Shown here: piece after piece, positions 1 to 7,796 of the stretch
Layout of the letters: the number at the start of each line of letters is the position of its first letter
Position numbering within the stretch: the first letter of the stretch is position 1
Origin: JAYEJW01 sp034716535
Lineage (GTDB): Bacteria; Pseudomonadota; Gammaproteobacteria; Chromatiales; Chromatiaceae
Assembly (NCBI GenBank): GCA_034716535.1
Contig: JAYEJW010000660.1
Location: forward strand, 1-20,571
DNA length: 20,571 nucleotides
Direction: 5' to 3'
Program-made: the position numbers and the translations under genes
The notes under the pieces: generated by a model
The model's input: only the letters and a program-made list of their open reading frames with translations
Told to the model about the DNA's origin: nothing
The model's database searches: none

Positions 1-6
1 CGGCAT

Positions 7-681
7 TCACAGCAGCCCCCGTTCGGCCAGCGACGCCCCCTGCCCCTCGCCGACGATGAAATGGTCGAGCACACGCACGTCAACCAGGTCGAGGGCGTCC
101 TTCAGCCGTTGGGTGATGCGCAGGTCCGCCTGGCTGGGCTCCGCGACCCCGGAGGGATGGTTGTGGGCGAAGATCACCGCCGCGGCGTTGAGCTGCAGGG
201 CACGGCGCACGACTTCGCGGGGGTGGACGCTCGCGCCGTCGATGGTTCCCCGGAAGAGCTCTTCGTACTGGATAACCCGGTGGCGGTTGTCGAGGAAGAG
301 GCAGGCGAAGACCTCGTGGGGATAGCCGTAGAGGCGTGACTTGAGGTAGGCCCGCGTCGCCTCGGGGCTCGTCAGCACATCGCGGCTGCCCATGTCCTCG
401 CGCAGATAACGGCGGCTCATTTCGAGCACGGCCTGCAATTGCGCATACTTCGCCCTGCCCAGGCCCTTGGCGGCACAGAAGCGCTTCTCGTCGGCACAGA
501 GCAGCCCCTTGAGTCCACCGAGCTCGGACAGGAGGTCCCGCGCCAGATCGACTGCGGTCTTGCCCGCCACTCCGGTACGCAGAAAGATGGCCAGCAGCTC
601 GGCGTCCGTCAGCGCGCCGGCGCCGCGGGTCAGCAGTTTCTCCCTCGGGCGTTCATCTTCCGGCCATTCCGTGATGGGCAT
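7..681 (-). CDS. radC: RadC family JAB/MPN+ domain protein
   Basis: The 224-residue product has the usual RadC length. An N-terminal helix-hairpin-helix region (GLGRAKYAQLQA, about residues 73-84) precedes a C-terminal MPN+/JAMM domain. The metal site is visible as HNHPSG (H173, H175) followed by SQAD (S183, D186), and the EVFACLFLDNRHR strand lies at 123-135. RadC was once named as a DNA repair protein, but its molecular function is not settled; the intact JAMM motif only suggests a zinc-dependent hydrolase fold. The frame stays open upstream to 801, but I chose the ATG at 681 because it gives the family N-terminus (MPITEWPEDERPREKL) and has AGGAG about 8 nt upstream. It is divergent from coaBC, an arrangement common in gammaproteobacteria. 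The stop codon lies at 7-9, so the gene is complete. Confidence 0.96.
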   Translation of the reverse strand: MPITEWPEDERPREKLLTRGAGALTDAELLAIFLRTGVAGKTAVDLARDLLSELGGLKGLLCADEKRFCAAKGLGRAKYAQLQAVLEMSRRYLREDMGSRDVLTSPEATRAYLKSRLYGYPHEVFACLFLDNRHRVIQYEELFRGTIDGASVHPREVVRRALQLNAAAVIFAHNHPSGVAEPSQADLRITQRLKDALDLVDVRVLDHFIVGEGQGASLAERGLL

Positions 682-776
682 CCGGCTCTCCTGAGCTGCG
701 CTGGTAATATGCGGAGGATACGACAGGTACGCCTCGTCGGCCGAAGGGCGCGGCGGGCGGCGATGGGCAAATGGGT

Positions 777-782
777 TACAAT
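777..782 (+). promoter_or_regulatory. Candidate -10 box for coaBC
   Basis: TACAAT lies 46 nt before the proposed GTG start of coaBC, in the spacer divergent from radC. It matches the sigma-70 -10 consensus at five of six positions. No good -35 hexamer is seen 16-18 nt upstream, so this is a candidate only. Confidence 0.35.
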
Positions 783-828
783 CGAATGCCCATTTCGACA
801 AGAATATCGACTACGCCATCGCTTTTCC

Positions 829-2043
829 GTGAACGGATCGCACAGTCTCAGGGTGTTGCTCGGGGTGAGCGGCGGGATCGCGGCCTACAAGGCGGCCGAG
901 CTGATCCGCCGCTTGCGTGCCGAGGGGGCGGAAGTGCGCGTGGTGATGACCGAGGCGGCGCACGCCTTCATCACGCCACTGACCCTGCAGGCGCTCTGCG
1001 GCAATCCGGTGCGCAGCGATCTGCTGGACCCCGGAGCCGAGGCGGGCATGGATCATATCGAGCTCGCTCGTTGGGCCGATCTGGTCCTGGTGGCCCCTGC
1101 GAGTGCCGACCTCATGGCCCGCCTTGCGGCGGGGCTGGCGAATGATTTGCTCACCACCCTGGCCCTGGCGACCACCGCCCCGCTGGTGCTGGCGCCGGCC
1201 ATGAATCACCGCATGTGGCAGCATCCGGCGACCCGGAAGAATGCGGACCGCCTGCGGGAGCGGGGTGTGCGTTTGCTCGGACCCGCCGAAGGCGAGCAGG
1301 CCTGCGGCGAATCGGGGCCGGGGCGCATGTTGGCCCCCGAGGAGATCGTGGAGGCGCTAGCGCCTCGCGGCGGCGACCTGCTTGCCGGCCGTTGTGTCCT
1401 CTTGACTGCCGGTCCGACGCGCGAGGCCCTGGACCCGGTCCGCTACGTCGGTAACCGCAGCTCCGGGCGCATGGGCTATGCTCTGGCCGAGTCGCTCGCG
1501 GCGCGTGGCGCGCAGGTCATCCTGGTCACCGGCCCCTGCGCGCTGCCGCCCCCGGCCGGTGCCGAGCTGGTGAGCGTGGAGACGGCGCTTCAGATGCACG
1601 GGGCGGTCATGGAGCGCGTGGAGCGCTGCGATATCTTCGTGGCGGCCGCGGCGGTCGCCGACTATCGCCCCGCAACCCCCGCGCAAGAGAAGATCAAGAA
1701 AGGCCCACCGGAGCTGACCCTGCGTCTGGTCAAGAACCCGGATATCCTGGCGCAGGTGGCTGCGCTACCGGGAGGGCCGTTCACGGTCGGCTTCGCCGCC
1801 GAGACGGAGCGGTTGGAGGAGCACGCGCAGGAGAAGCTGCAGACCAAGGGGATCGAGATGATCGCGGCCAACCGGGTGGGGGGCGAAACCGGTGGTTTCG
1901 AGCGCGAGGACAACTCCCTGCTGGTGCTATGGCGGGGAGGCCGCAGGTCCTTCCCCCTGATGCCCAAGACCCGCTTGGCCGACGCCCTCGCGGACCTGAT
2001 TGCGGAGCGCTACTTTGCACAGGCTCGAGCTCAAGATACTTGA
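829..2043 (+). CDS. coaBC: Bifunctional phosphopantothenoylcysteine decarboxylase / phosphopantothenate-cysteine ligase
   Basis: CoaBC makes 4'-phosphopantetheine for coenzyme A: the CoaB half joins cysteine to phosphopantothenate using CTP, and the FMN-dependent CoaC half decarboxylates the product. In the CoaC half I see GVSGGIAAYK (residues 12-21), the active-site His in DHIELA (H76), PAMNHRMW (123-130) and the substrate-lid Cys in ACGESGPGRM (C159). The CoaB half shows TAGPTREALDPVRY (193-206), NRSSGRMG (209-216), AAAVADYRP (273-281) and the lysine-rich EKIKK (287-291). The frame is open far upstream (to 439), but that part runs antisense to radC. A GTG at 829 gives 404 residues, the usual size, starting just before the first strand; an ATG at 763 is the alternative. 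No strong ribosome binding site supports either start. The 3' end overlaps dut by 29 nt. Confidence 0.95.
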   Translation: MNGSHSLRVLLGVSGGIAAYKAAELIRRLRAEGAEVRVVMTEAAHAFITPLTLQALCGNPVRSDLLDPGAEAGMDHIELARWADLVLVAPASADLMARLAAGLANDLLTTLALATTAPLVLAPAMNHRMWQHPATRKNADRLRERGVRLLGPAEGEQACGESGPGRMLAPEEIVEALAPRGGDLLAGRCVLLTAGPTREALDPVRYVGNRSSGRMGYALAESLAARGAQVILVTGPCALPPPAGAELVSVETALQMHGAVMERVERCDIFVAAAAVADYRPATPAQEKIKKGPPELTLRLVKNPDILAQVAALPGGPFTVGFAAETERLEEHAQEKLQTKGIEMIAANRVGGETGGFEREDNSLLVLWRGGRRSFPLMPKTRLADALADLIAERYFAQARAQDT

Positions 2044-2470
2044 TTCAAGACTGGGGCGGGACTACCCGTTGCCGGAGTATGCTACCCACGGCTCGGCAGG
2101 CCTTGACTTGCGCGCGATGCTCCAGGCGCCTCTGGAGCTGCGCCCCGGTGACAGCGAGCTCATTCCCACCGGCATGGCGATCCACATCGGCGAGCCCGGC
2201 GTCGCCGCCCTGATCCTGCCCCGTTCGGGTCTGGGCCACAAGCATGGCATCGTACTGGGCAACCTGGTGGGCCTGATCGATTCCGACTACCAGGGGCAGC
2301 TGTTCGTGTCCTGTTGGAATCGCGGGTGCGAGACCTTCCGCGTCGACGTCGGCGAACGGATCGCCCAGTTGGTGCTGGTTCCGGTCCTGCGAGCCCGCTT
2401 CGAGGTGGTCGATGAGTTCGAGGATTCCGCTCGCGGAGGCGGCGGATTCGGTCATACAGGGCGCGCCTGA
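2015..2470 (+). CDS. dut: Deoxyuridine 5'-triphosphate nucleotidohydrolase (dUTPase)
   Basis: Dut hydrolyses dUTP to dUMP and pyrophosphate, keeping uracil out of DNA and supplying dUMP for dTMP synthesis; the family is a cytosolic homotrimer. All five dUTPase motifs are present in order: GSAGLDLRA (26-34), PRSGLGHKHG (69-78), GLIDSDYQGQL (86-96, catalytic D91), GERIAQLVL (113-121) and the C-terminal glycine-rich arm GGGGFGHTGR (141-150). I place the start at a TTG at 2015, since GGAG sits 7 nt upstream and the product is then 151 residues, the same as the E. coli enzyme. A second TTG at 2000 would add five residues. There is no ATG in a suitable position. The gene overlaps the end of coaBC by 29 nt, which implies translational coupling. 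Confidence 0.96.
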   Translation: MHRLELKILDSRLGRDYPLPEYATHGSAGLDLRAMLQAPLELRPGDSELIPTGMAIHIGEPGVAALILPRSGLGHKHGIVLGNLVGLIDSDYQGQLFVSCWNRGCETFRVDVGERIAQLVLVPVLRARFEVVDEFEDSARGGGGFGHTGRA

Positions 2471-2499
2471 GGCTCCGTAGCGAGAGAAAAAGAGCCTCA
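2468..2499. repeat. Inverted repeat across the dut stop codon
   Basis: TGAGGCTC (2468-2475, beginning with the dut stop codon) is perfectly complementary to GAGCCTCA (2492-2499), with a 16-nt purine-rich loop. It could form an RNA hairpin at the end of the dut message. No T-run follows, so it is not a standard intrinsic terminator; it may be an mRNA 3'-end stabiliser or chance. Confidence 0.3.
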
Positions 2500-2526
2500 C
2501 GCGAAGCCGCGAAGAGCGCGAAGAGG
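2498..2526. repeat. Short GCGAAG iterations downstream of dut
   Basis: Three GCGAAG hexamers occur at 2501, 2509 and 2518, spaced 8 and 9 nt apart, inside a CACGCGAAG context in the 152-nt dut-algC spacer. From memory, similar dispersed repeats (CACGCRAAG followed by GCRAAG iterations) occur in intergenic regions of many bacteria. That this one is a member of such a family is inferred. Confidence 0.4.
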
Positions 2527-2622
2527 ATCTGCTGGCATGATGACGGTTAGAGAGACTTAGGCGCTGTTGTACTAGGGGGCCGACTTTGGAACCTTTTCTG
2601 CGGGACTACTAGGCAACAGGCC

Positions 2623-5217
2623 ATGCAATCGCGACAGGCCGGCAACGGCAAGGTGTCGTCCAAGAAGGCGGCGGTTGGCGCGTCCGTCAACCGGGACAAG
2701 GCGTCTGGCTTGAACGCGTTTTGGCTTCGGGGCGTCGCGGGCGTGGCCTTGATCCTGATGCTCGCTTCGCTCGCCGGCGCGTCCCTGTGGGAGATCAGTC
2801 ACGACGCTCGCAGTGTGCTTGGACATGAACGCTGCAGCCGGGTGTTGGTGCGTGAGCTGGGCAACCAGGTGACATCGCTCCAAGGGCATCTGCGTGACTC
2901 GGGACTCGACCCGCAGATTCAGGATGCGCTGCGCAAGGCCCGTGCGTCGGACCTGAGGGCGGGTGAGGACCTGCTGAGGGGGAGGATCCCCAACGCCGTG
3001 AAGATCAGCCTTCTACCCGGCGGCGAAACCCTGACTGACGACCCGGGGGCTCAGCCTCTCAGCTATGCGGGACTGGATATGGTGCGCCTGGCAGAGACTC
3101 AGGGCCGGATAACGCCTTTGGAGGTGCACCGACTCGGCCACCAGAACGCTCACTTGGCCGTCGCCGGGCCGGTGTTCGATGAACCGAGTGGGGGGGTTCT
3201 CGGCGTGGTTCATGTCGCCCTTCCCCTGTCGCTCCTTCCCTCCGCGAAGGATGCCGGCGGCGACGTGGCGCTTGTGCTCTTTCAGCAGCAGGTCGGGAAC
3301 GATGTCGTCGTCGTCGACCCCGAGAAAAGTGGGGGGGTGCCGCAGAGAGCTCCCGACCTCGTTATGGATGTCCCCGGCACGAGCCTGCGGGTGATCTCCT
3401 GGGCGACCCGAAGCCGCCTGATGGACGCTCCCCTGCTCCTCTTTGTGGGTGCGGCCTTTCTCCTGGTGCTGGCTCTGATCGGGGCGGTGCTCTGGTTGCC
3501 GCTGCGGTCGTTGCGGCGGGCGCTGGTTGCGGACTACGCGGGCCTGGTGGCAATGGTCGAGGACGTCGTGAACCGTCGGCCGATGGGGCGTCCATCTTGC
3601 CGTCTGGCCGAAACGCGGCCGGTCGCCGCGGATCTCGGCCGTCTACTGGGTCATCTGCAACCGGTGCAGAGGCCCGTCTCGTCGGCACCGACGCCCGGGT
3701 CGGAGAGGCCGGATGCTGAGCGGGCGCCAGCCGATCCGCATCGCCCCGTGATGAAGCGGAAGGCGAAGCCTGAGGGAATCGTCGTCGATGAGCTCGCGGG
3801 GCAAATCGAGGGGGCCGGAGTCGGGCGGCGTCCCCAGGGGGAGGTGCCGGCGGAGATCTTTCGTGCCTACGACATCCGCGGTATCGTCGGCCGGGATCTC
3901 ACCGTAGAACTTGCCCGCGACATCGGGCTTGCGGTCGGCACCGAGACGGGCAAGACGTCGGATCTCACCGTCTTCGTTGCCCGCGATACCAGGGCGACGG
4001 GGAAGGATTTGTCCGAGGCGTTGGTGCGCGGGCTGCGGGGGACCGGTTGCAACGTCGTTGACCTGGGCGTGGCGCCGACACCGGTCCTATACTTCGCAAC
4101 GCGGTACCGGGGCGAGGCCTCGGGTGTCATGGTTACGGCGAGTCACAACCCATTGAGCTACAACGGATTCAAGGTTGTGATCGGGGGCAACACGCTCCAG
4201 CCTGAGCAGATTCAAGGACTTCGCGAATGCATCCTGGGCTCGGCGTTTGCGAAAGGCGATGGCGGATTCCGAAAGGAGAATCTGATTCCCGAGTACATCG
4301 ATAGGGTGAGAGACGAGGTCGCGCTTGCGACGACGCCAAGGGTGGCCATCGACTGCGGAAATGCGGCGGCCTCCGTCGTTGCACCGGACCTCTTCCGGGC
4401 ACTCGGCTGCGAGGTGGTTGAGATCAACTGCGATCCGCAGCAAGCCCCGCCCGGGGGGCGGGTGCCCGACCCCACCCGTCCGGAATGTTTGGAGGCGCTG
4501 CAGGGTTGTGTTACGCGGGTGGGAGCGGACGTTGGGTTGGCCTTCGATGGGGATGGGGATCGTCTGGGTGTGGTGGATTCCTCGGGCAAGCCCATCTGGG
4601 CCGACCGCCTGTTGATGCTGCTGGCCGCGGATCTGCTCTCACGCCATCCCGGCGCCGACGTCGTCTTCGATGTGAAGTCCAGTCATCATCTCGCCGCCGA
4701 GGTGCGGCGCAGGGGCGGTCGTCCCCTGATGTGGAAATCCGGCCATTCGAACCTGAAGGCCAAGGTCCGTGAGACCGGGGCGCTGCTCGCGGGAGAATGG
4801 ACCGGCCACATCATCTTTCAGGATCGGTGGTACGGTTTCGACGATGCCCTTTATGCCGGAGCGCGGCTGCTCGAGGTGCTTGCCTCGGATCCCCGTCCGA
4901 GTGCCGAGGTCTTCTCGGAGCTGCCCGAGGCACTCGGCACCCCGGAGCTCTTTCTGCACCTCGAGGAAGGCCAGGCCCCCGGCATCATTAACAGCCTGCA
5001 GGGGTTTGCCGCCCGCCTGGAGGGAGCCGAGGTACGGACCCTCGACGGCCTGCGAGTCGACTTGGACGATAGCTGGGGGCTTGTGCGGGCCTCCAATACG
5101 CAACCGGCCCTGGTGTTCCGTTTCGAGGCCGACGACAAGGCCTCATTGAACAGGATCGAAGAGCTCTTTCGTCGGATGATGAAACGCGCAGCCCCCGGCT
5201 TGGAGTTGCCGTTTTAG
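2623..5217 (+). CDS. algC: Phosphomannomutase/phosphoglucomutase with membrane-anchored N-terminal extension
   Basis: The C-terminal ~457 residues form a complete alpha-D-phosphohexomutase, which interconverts the 1- and 6-phosphates of mannose or glucose for polysaccharide and LPS sugar nucleotides. It starts at AEIFRAYDIRG (about 410). The phosphoserine loop is TASHNP (S507), the Mg2+ loop is DGDGDR (D642, D644, D646), the sugar loop is GEWTGH (724-729) and the phosphate loop is RASNTQP (from R822). The N-terminal ~400 residues hold a basic tail, a membrane helix at about 37-56, a ~210-residue probably periplasmic segment, a second helix at about 270-292, and a proline/charge-rich linker. 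This layout resembles a sensor or chemoreceptor ligand-binding module; the long form of Pseudomonas AlgC is built the same way. The start at 2623 has only weak AGG motifs upstream. Its place between dut and argB matches Pseudomonas order. The function of the N-terminal half is not evident from sequence. Confidence 0.92.
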   Translation: MQSRQAGNGKVSSKKAAVGASVNRDKASGLNAFWLRGVAGVALILMLASLAGASLWEISHDARSVLGHERCSRVLVRELGNQVTSLQGHLRDSGLDPQIQDALRKARASDLRAGEDLLRGRIPNAVKISLLPGGETLTDDPGAQPLSYAGLDMVRLAETQGRITPLEVHRLGHQNAHLAVAGPVFDEPSGGVLGVVHVALPLSLLPSAKDAGGDVALVLFQQQVGNDVVVVDPEKSGGVPQRAPDLVMDVPGTSLRVISWATRSRLMDAPLLLFVGAAFLLVLALIGAVLWLPLRSLRRALVADYAGLVAMVEDVVNRRPMGRPSCRLAETRPVAADLGRLLGHLQPVQRPVSSAPTPGSERPDAERAPADPHRPVMKRKAKPEGIVVDELAGQIEGAGVGRRPQGEVPAEIFRAYDIRGIVGRDLTVELARDIGLAVGTETGKTSDLTVFVARDTRATGKDLSEALVRGLRGTGCNVVDLGVAPTPVLYFATRYRGEASGVMVTASHNPLSYNGFKVVIGGNTLQPEQIQGLRECILGSAFAKGDGGFRKENLIPEYIDRVRDEVALATTPRVAIDCGNAAASVVAPDLFRALGCEVVEINCDPQQAPPGGRVPDPTRPECLEALQGCVTRVGADVGLAFDGDGDRLGVVDSSGKPIWADRLLMLLAADLLSRHPGADVVFDVKSSHHLAAEVRRRGGRPLMWKSGHSNLKAKVRETGALLAGEWTGHIIFQDRWYGFDDALYAGARLLEVLASDPRPSAEVFSELPEALGTPELFLHLEEGQAPGIINSLQGFAARLEGAEVRTLDGLRVDLDDSWGLVRASNTQPALVFRFEADDKASLNRIEELFRRMMKRAAPGLELPF

Positions 5218-5299
5218 AAAGGGATCCTGGGCAACGGCCTCCCCGGCGGTTGTTCAAGAAGCAAGGCGGTTTGACCCGATACCGTCGGTGCGTCCCGAG

Positions 5300-5309
5300 T
5301 TTTTTTTTT
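5300..5309 (+). other. T10 homopolymer in the argB leader
   Basis: A run of ten T residues lies in the 170-nt algC-argB spacer, 78 nt before the argB start. Only a 4-bp stem (CCGA/TCGG, about 5277-5289) is visible upstream, and it is not adjacent to the T-run, so I do not call an intrinsic terminator. The tract could still cause RNA polymerase slippage or pausing. Confidence 0.5.
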
Positions 5310-5387
5310 GCGTTGCCTTGTTGCCTTTGAGTGAGCACATGCGATACCGCACTCAAGAACGCCTTTCGACCAGAGACAGGAGTAAAG

Positions 5388-6284
5388 ATGTCGCTTCCGA
5401 CTGAACGCGCCCGGAGCGTTGCCCATGTCCTCATCGAGGCTCTGCCGTACATTCAGCGCTTTCGGGGCAAGACCATGGTCGTCAAATACGGCGGGAACGC
5501 GATGGTTGAGCAGTCCCTCAAGCACAGCTTCGCCCGCGATGTGGTGCTGATGAAGCTGGTGGGGATCAACCCTGTGGTCGTGCATGGCGGTGGTCCTCAG
5601 ATCGGCCGGCTTCTGGAACGGCTGGGCAAGGACAGCGAGTTCGTTCAGGGCATGCGGGTGACCGACAGCGAGACCATGGATGTGGTGGAGATGGTCCTGG
5701 GTGGCCTGGTCAACAAAGAGATCGTCAATCTCCTCAACCGCCATGGCGGTGGGGCGGTAGGCTTGACGGGGAAGGACGGCGACCTCATTCGTGCGCGCAA
5801 GCTGCTGCTGCGCAGGGACGCACCCGAGCTCAAGGTCCCTGAGATCATCGATCTTGGGCACGTGGGCGAGGTTCAGAGCATCGATGTCGGGGTCGTGAAC
5901 ATGCTGGTGAGCGGCGATTTCATCCCCGTCATCGCCCCGATCGGCGTCGGCGATGACGGCTTTTCCTACAACATCAACGCGGACTTGGTCGCCGGCAAGG
6001 TGGCCGAGGTCTTAGGGGCGGAGAAGCTCGTGCTGCTGACCAACACACCCGGGTTGTTGGACGCCGATGGTCGGCTGATACCCGAGCTGGACGTGGGAAG
6101 CATCGAGGATCTGGTGGCCCAGGGGATCATCAAGGGGGGGATGTTGCCGAAGATACGCTGCGCCGTGGACGCGGTGCAGGCGGGTGTGGGGACGGCGCAC
6201 ATCATCGACGGGCGCGTGGAGCATGCCTTGCTGCTGGATCTGTTCACCGACGAGGGGATAGGGACCCTGATCCGTCGGCGCTAG
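5388..6284 (+). CDS. argB: Acetylglutamate kinase
   Basis: ArgB phosphorylates N-acetylglutamate with ATP, the second step of arginine synthesis, in the cytosol. The 298-residue product is a full-length amino acid kinase. Visible motifs are the phosphate-binding KYGGNAM (33-39), HGGGPQI (66-72), TGKDGDL (127-133), the nucleotide-site segment NINADLVAGKVAEVLGAEK (195-213), LLTNTPGLLD (216-225) and KGGMLPKI (249-256). The ~28-residue N-terminal helix before KYGG resembles that of arginine-inhibited kinases of the cyclic pathway; feedback inhibition is therefore inferred, not shown. I chose the ATG at 5388 because ACAGGAGTAAAG stands just before it (AGGAG, 6-nt spacing). An upstream GTG at 5331 would add 19 unrelated residues. 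The stop codon overlaps that of the convergent DUF4124 gene. Confidence 0.97.
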   Translation: MSLPTERARSVAHVLIEALPYIQRFRGKTMVVKYGGNAMVEQSLKHSFARDVVLMKLVGINPVVVHGGGPQIGRLLERLGKDSEFVQGMRVTDSETMDVVEMVLGGLVNKEIVNLLNRHGGGAVGLTGKDGDLIRARKLLLRRDAPELKVPEIIDLGHVGEVQSIDVGVVNMLVSGDFIPVIAPIGVGDDGFSYNINADLVAGKVAEVLGAEKLVLLTNTPGLLDADGRLIPELDVGSIEDLVAQGIIKGGMLPKIRCAVDAVQAGVGTAHIIDGRVEHALLLDLFTDEGIGTLIRRR

Positions 6285-6913
6285 TCCGTCCGCGGTCCTT
6301 GCTGGTACTTCAGTTCCCGGAATCGGGCGAGGTCTCGATCGAAGCTCGCGCGGATGGCGGCCTGCTCGGCTTCTTGCACGGCGATCGCAGCCTGGGCGTC
6401 TCGGATGGAGCCTTCGACATTCGCGATGCTCTCGTGCAGATACCGAGGAACCGATTTTCCGGCCCGTTCGAGGTTCGCCGCCTCTTCGCGCAGTGCCCCC
6501 AGCCATTCCTGTTGGTCCTGGATGTTGTCCTGCCCCGCATCGATCAGGGCCTCGATGGCGGCTATCCTGTCGTCCCGGGTCATGATCAGGTCGTCTTCCG
6601 AGCGGAAGGTGCGCAGGAGTACCCGGTCTGCGGCCTGTTGTCTGCTTTTCAGCAATTGCTCCCGCCGGCGAAGCTGCTCCAGCTCCTGCTCCTTCTGGAT
6701 CTCCTCCGCCGTCTTGGCCGGAAGGGTGGTCCTGAGGCGAACCCCGTCGTCGCTGATCTCCGTGTGGCCTCTTTTCGCTTGAGACGGTGGGACGGTGTCT
6801 GAATAGTGCACGTTTCCCGCGTCGTCTTCCCAGCGGTAGAGACCGCCTTGGGCGACGGAGAGTACCGTCGGGAACGTCAGTATCCAGATCAGAATCTGTG
6901 TCGGGCGAATCAT
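6281..6913 (-). CDS. DUF4124 domain protein with signal peptide and coiled coil
   Basis: This 210-residue protein starts with a hydrophobic signal-peptide-like segment (residues 1 to about 22, ending SVAQG). A short DUF4124-type module follows (GLYRWEDDAGNVHYSD, about 24-39, then PPSQA). The rest is highly charged and helical, with heptad-like runs at about 68-95 (EEIQKEQELEQLRRREQLL) and 135-195, predicting coiled coil. DUF4124 proteins are common exported or envelope-associated proteins of gammaproteobacteria with no assigned activity, and I do not assign one. It ends convergently against argB with both stop codons in one CTAG, and lies 61 nt downstream of pyrE on the same strand. It may share a transcript with pyrE, though no functional link is evident. 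Confidence 0.82.
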   Translation of the reverse strand: MIRPTQILIWILTFPTVLSVAQGGLYRWEDDAGNVHYSDTVPPSQAKRGHTEISDDGVRLRTTLPAKTAEEIQKEQELEQLRRREQLLKSRQQAADRVLLRTFRSEDDLIMTRDDRIAAIEALIDAGQDNIQDQQEWLGALREEAANLERAGKSVPRYLHESIANVEGSIRDAQAAIAVQEAEQAAIRASFDRDLARFRELKYQQGPRTD

Positions 6914-6974
6914 GGGTCAGAGGTCCTGCTCTTGTGGCCTAACCGTCCGCCAACGTTCGGCGCGCGCCTCCCGA

Positions 6975-7616
6975 TCACACACCGTAACGGGCGCGGTAAT
7001 CCCGTACCGCGTGAAGGGAGCCGCCCGTGTCGGGGAGCTCCTCGAGGTAGGCGATCAGGTCGGAGAGGGAGGCGATGCTCAACACCGGCATCCCGTAACG
7101 TTCCCTGACCTCCTCCACCGCGGAGCGCTCGTCTTGGCCGCGCTCCTGGCGATCGAGGGCGATCACCACCGCGGCGGGGCGCGCACCCTGACTCTCGATA
7201 ATGTCCACCGATTCGCGTACCGAGGTGCCGGCGGTGATCACATCGTCGATGATCAGCACGTTCCCGGCAAGCGGGCTGCCGACGATGTTGCCCCCTTCTC
7301 CATGGTCTTTCGCTTCCTTGCGGTTGAAGGCATAGGGGACATCGCGTCCGTGATGGTCGGCCAGGGCGATGCTCGCCGCCGCGGCAAGCGGAATACCCTT
7401 ATAGGCGGGGCCGTAGAGCAGGTCGAAGGCCAGTCCCGAGTCGACGATGGCGCGCGCGTAGAAGCGGCCCAATCGCGCGAGGCTCTTGCCGCTGTTGAAC
7501 AGCCCGGCGTTGAAGAAATAGGGGCTCTTGCGGCCCGATTTCAGGGTGAACTCGCCGAATCTCAGGACGCTCGTGTCGAGGGCGAAGCGGAGGAACTCCC
7601 GTTTGTAGTCCAGCAT
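6975..7616 (-). CDS. pyrE: Orotate phosphoribosyltransferase
   Basis: PyrE transfers orotate to PRPP, giving orotidine 5'-phosphate in de novo pyrimidine synthesis; the family works as a cytosolic dimer. The 213-residue product matches the E. coli length. It shows the orotate-binding LKSGRKSPYFFN (25-36), the flexible catalytic loop FNRKEAKDHGEGG (97-109) and the PRPP-binding signature VLIIDDVITAGTS (120-132). The start ATG at 7616 is preceded by purine-rich GGAAGACGAGAG. It heads a minus-strand pair with the DUF4124 gene and is divergent from the AmpG-like gene across a 180-nt spacer. Its separation from argB by the DUF4124 gene alone recalls the Pseudomonas argB-pyrE neighbourhood. Confidence 0.97.
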   Translation of the reverse strand: MLDYKREFLRFALDTSVLRFGEFTLKSGRKSPYFFNAGLFNSGKSLARLGRFYARAIVDSGLAFDLLYGPAYKGIPLAAAASIALADHHGRDVPYAFNRKEAKDHGEGGNIVGSPLAGNVLIIDDVITAGTSVRESVDIIESQGARPAAVVIALDRQERGQDERSAVEEVRERYGMPVLSIASLSDLIAYLEELPDTGGSLHAVRDYRARYGV

Positions 7617-7651
7617 CTCTCGTCTTCCGGGTTGGTCGTGCGGCTACTTGG

Positions 7652-7658
7652 TATGATA
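7652..7658. promoter_or_regulatory. Candidate overlapping -10 boxes of the pyrE/ampG divergent spacer
   Basis: The near-palindrome GTATGATAC reads TATGAT on the plus strand (7652-7657) and TATCAT on the minus strand (7653-7658), each close to a sigma-70 -10 box. This could let one site serve both pyrE and the MFS gene. Neither direction has a clear -35 hexamer at standard spacing, so the call is weak. Confidence 0.3.
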
Positions 7659-7796
7659 CAACCTTGCGAGTCGCGGGTGTGACGGCGGGGTTCCGCGTTC
7701 CGTGCCCCCAGTCGCGGATCGAGAAGCTGCGTGGGTGCCGTATCGAGCCGCGCTCGGGGTGTCCCCCATGTGGGTACAAAGCTTTGCGGGGGGACG

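Noticed and set aside
1..6. Possible start codon (CAT, minus strand) of a gene to the left
   Set aside because: Six bases are not enough to support a gene call; rpmB is a frequent radC neighbour, but nothing here shows it.
682..801. Upstream extension of the radC frame to an ATG at 801
   Set aside because: The extra 40 residues are unlike RadC, and the ATG at 681 has a good ribosome binding site and gives the standard 224 residues.
439..828. Long upstream extension of the coaBC frame
   Set aside because: It runs antisense through radC, has no CoaC-like sequence, and would make the protein 130 residues longer than the family.
5277..5309. Intrinsic terminator after algC
   Set aside because: The T10 run is not preceded directly by a stem; the nearest one is 4 bp and about ten bases away.
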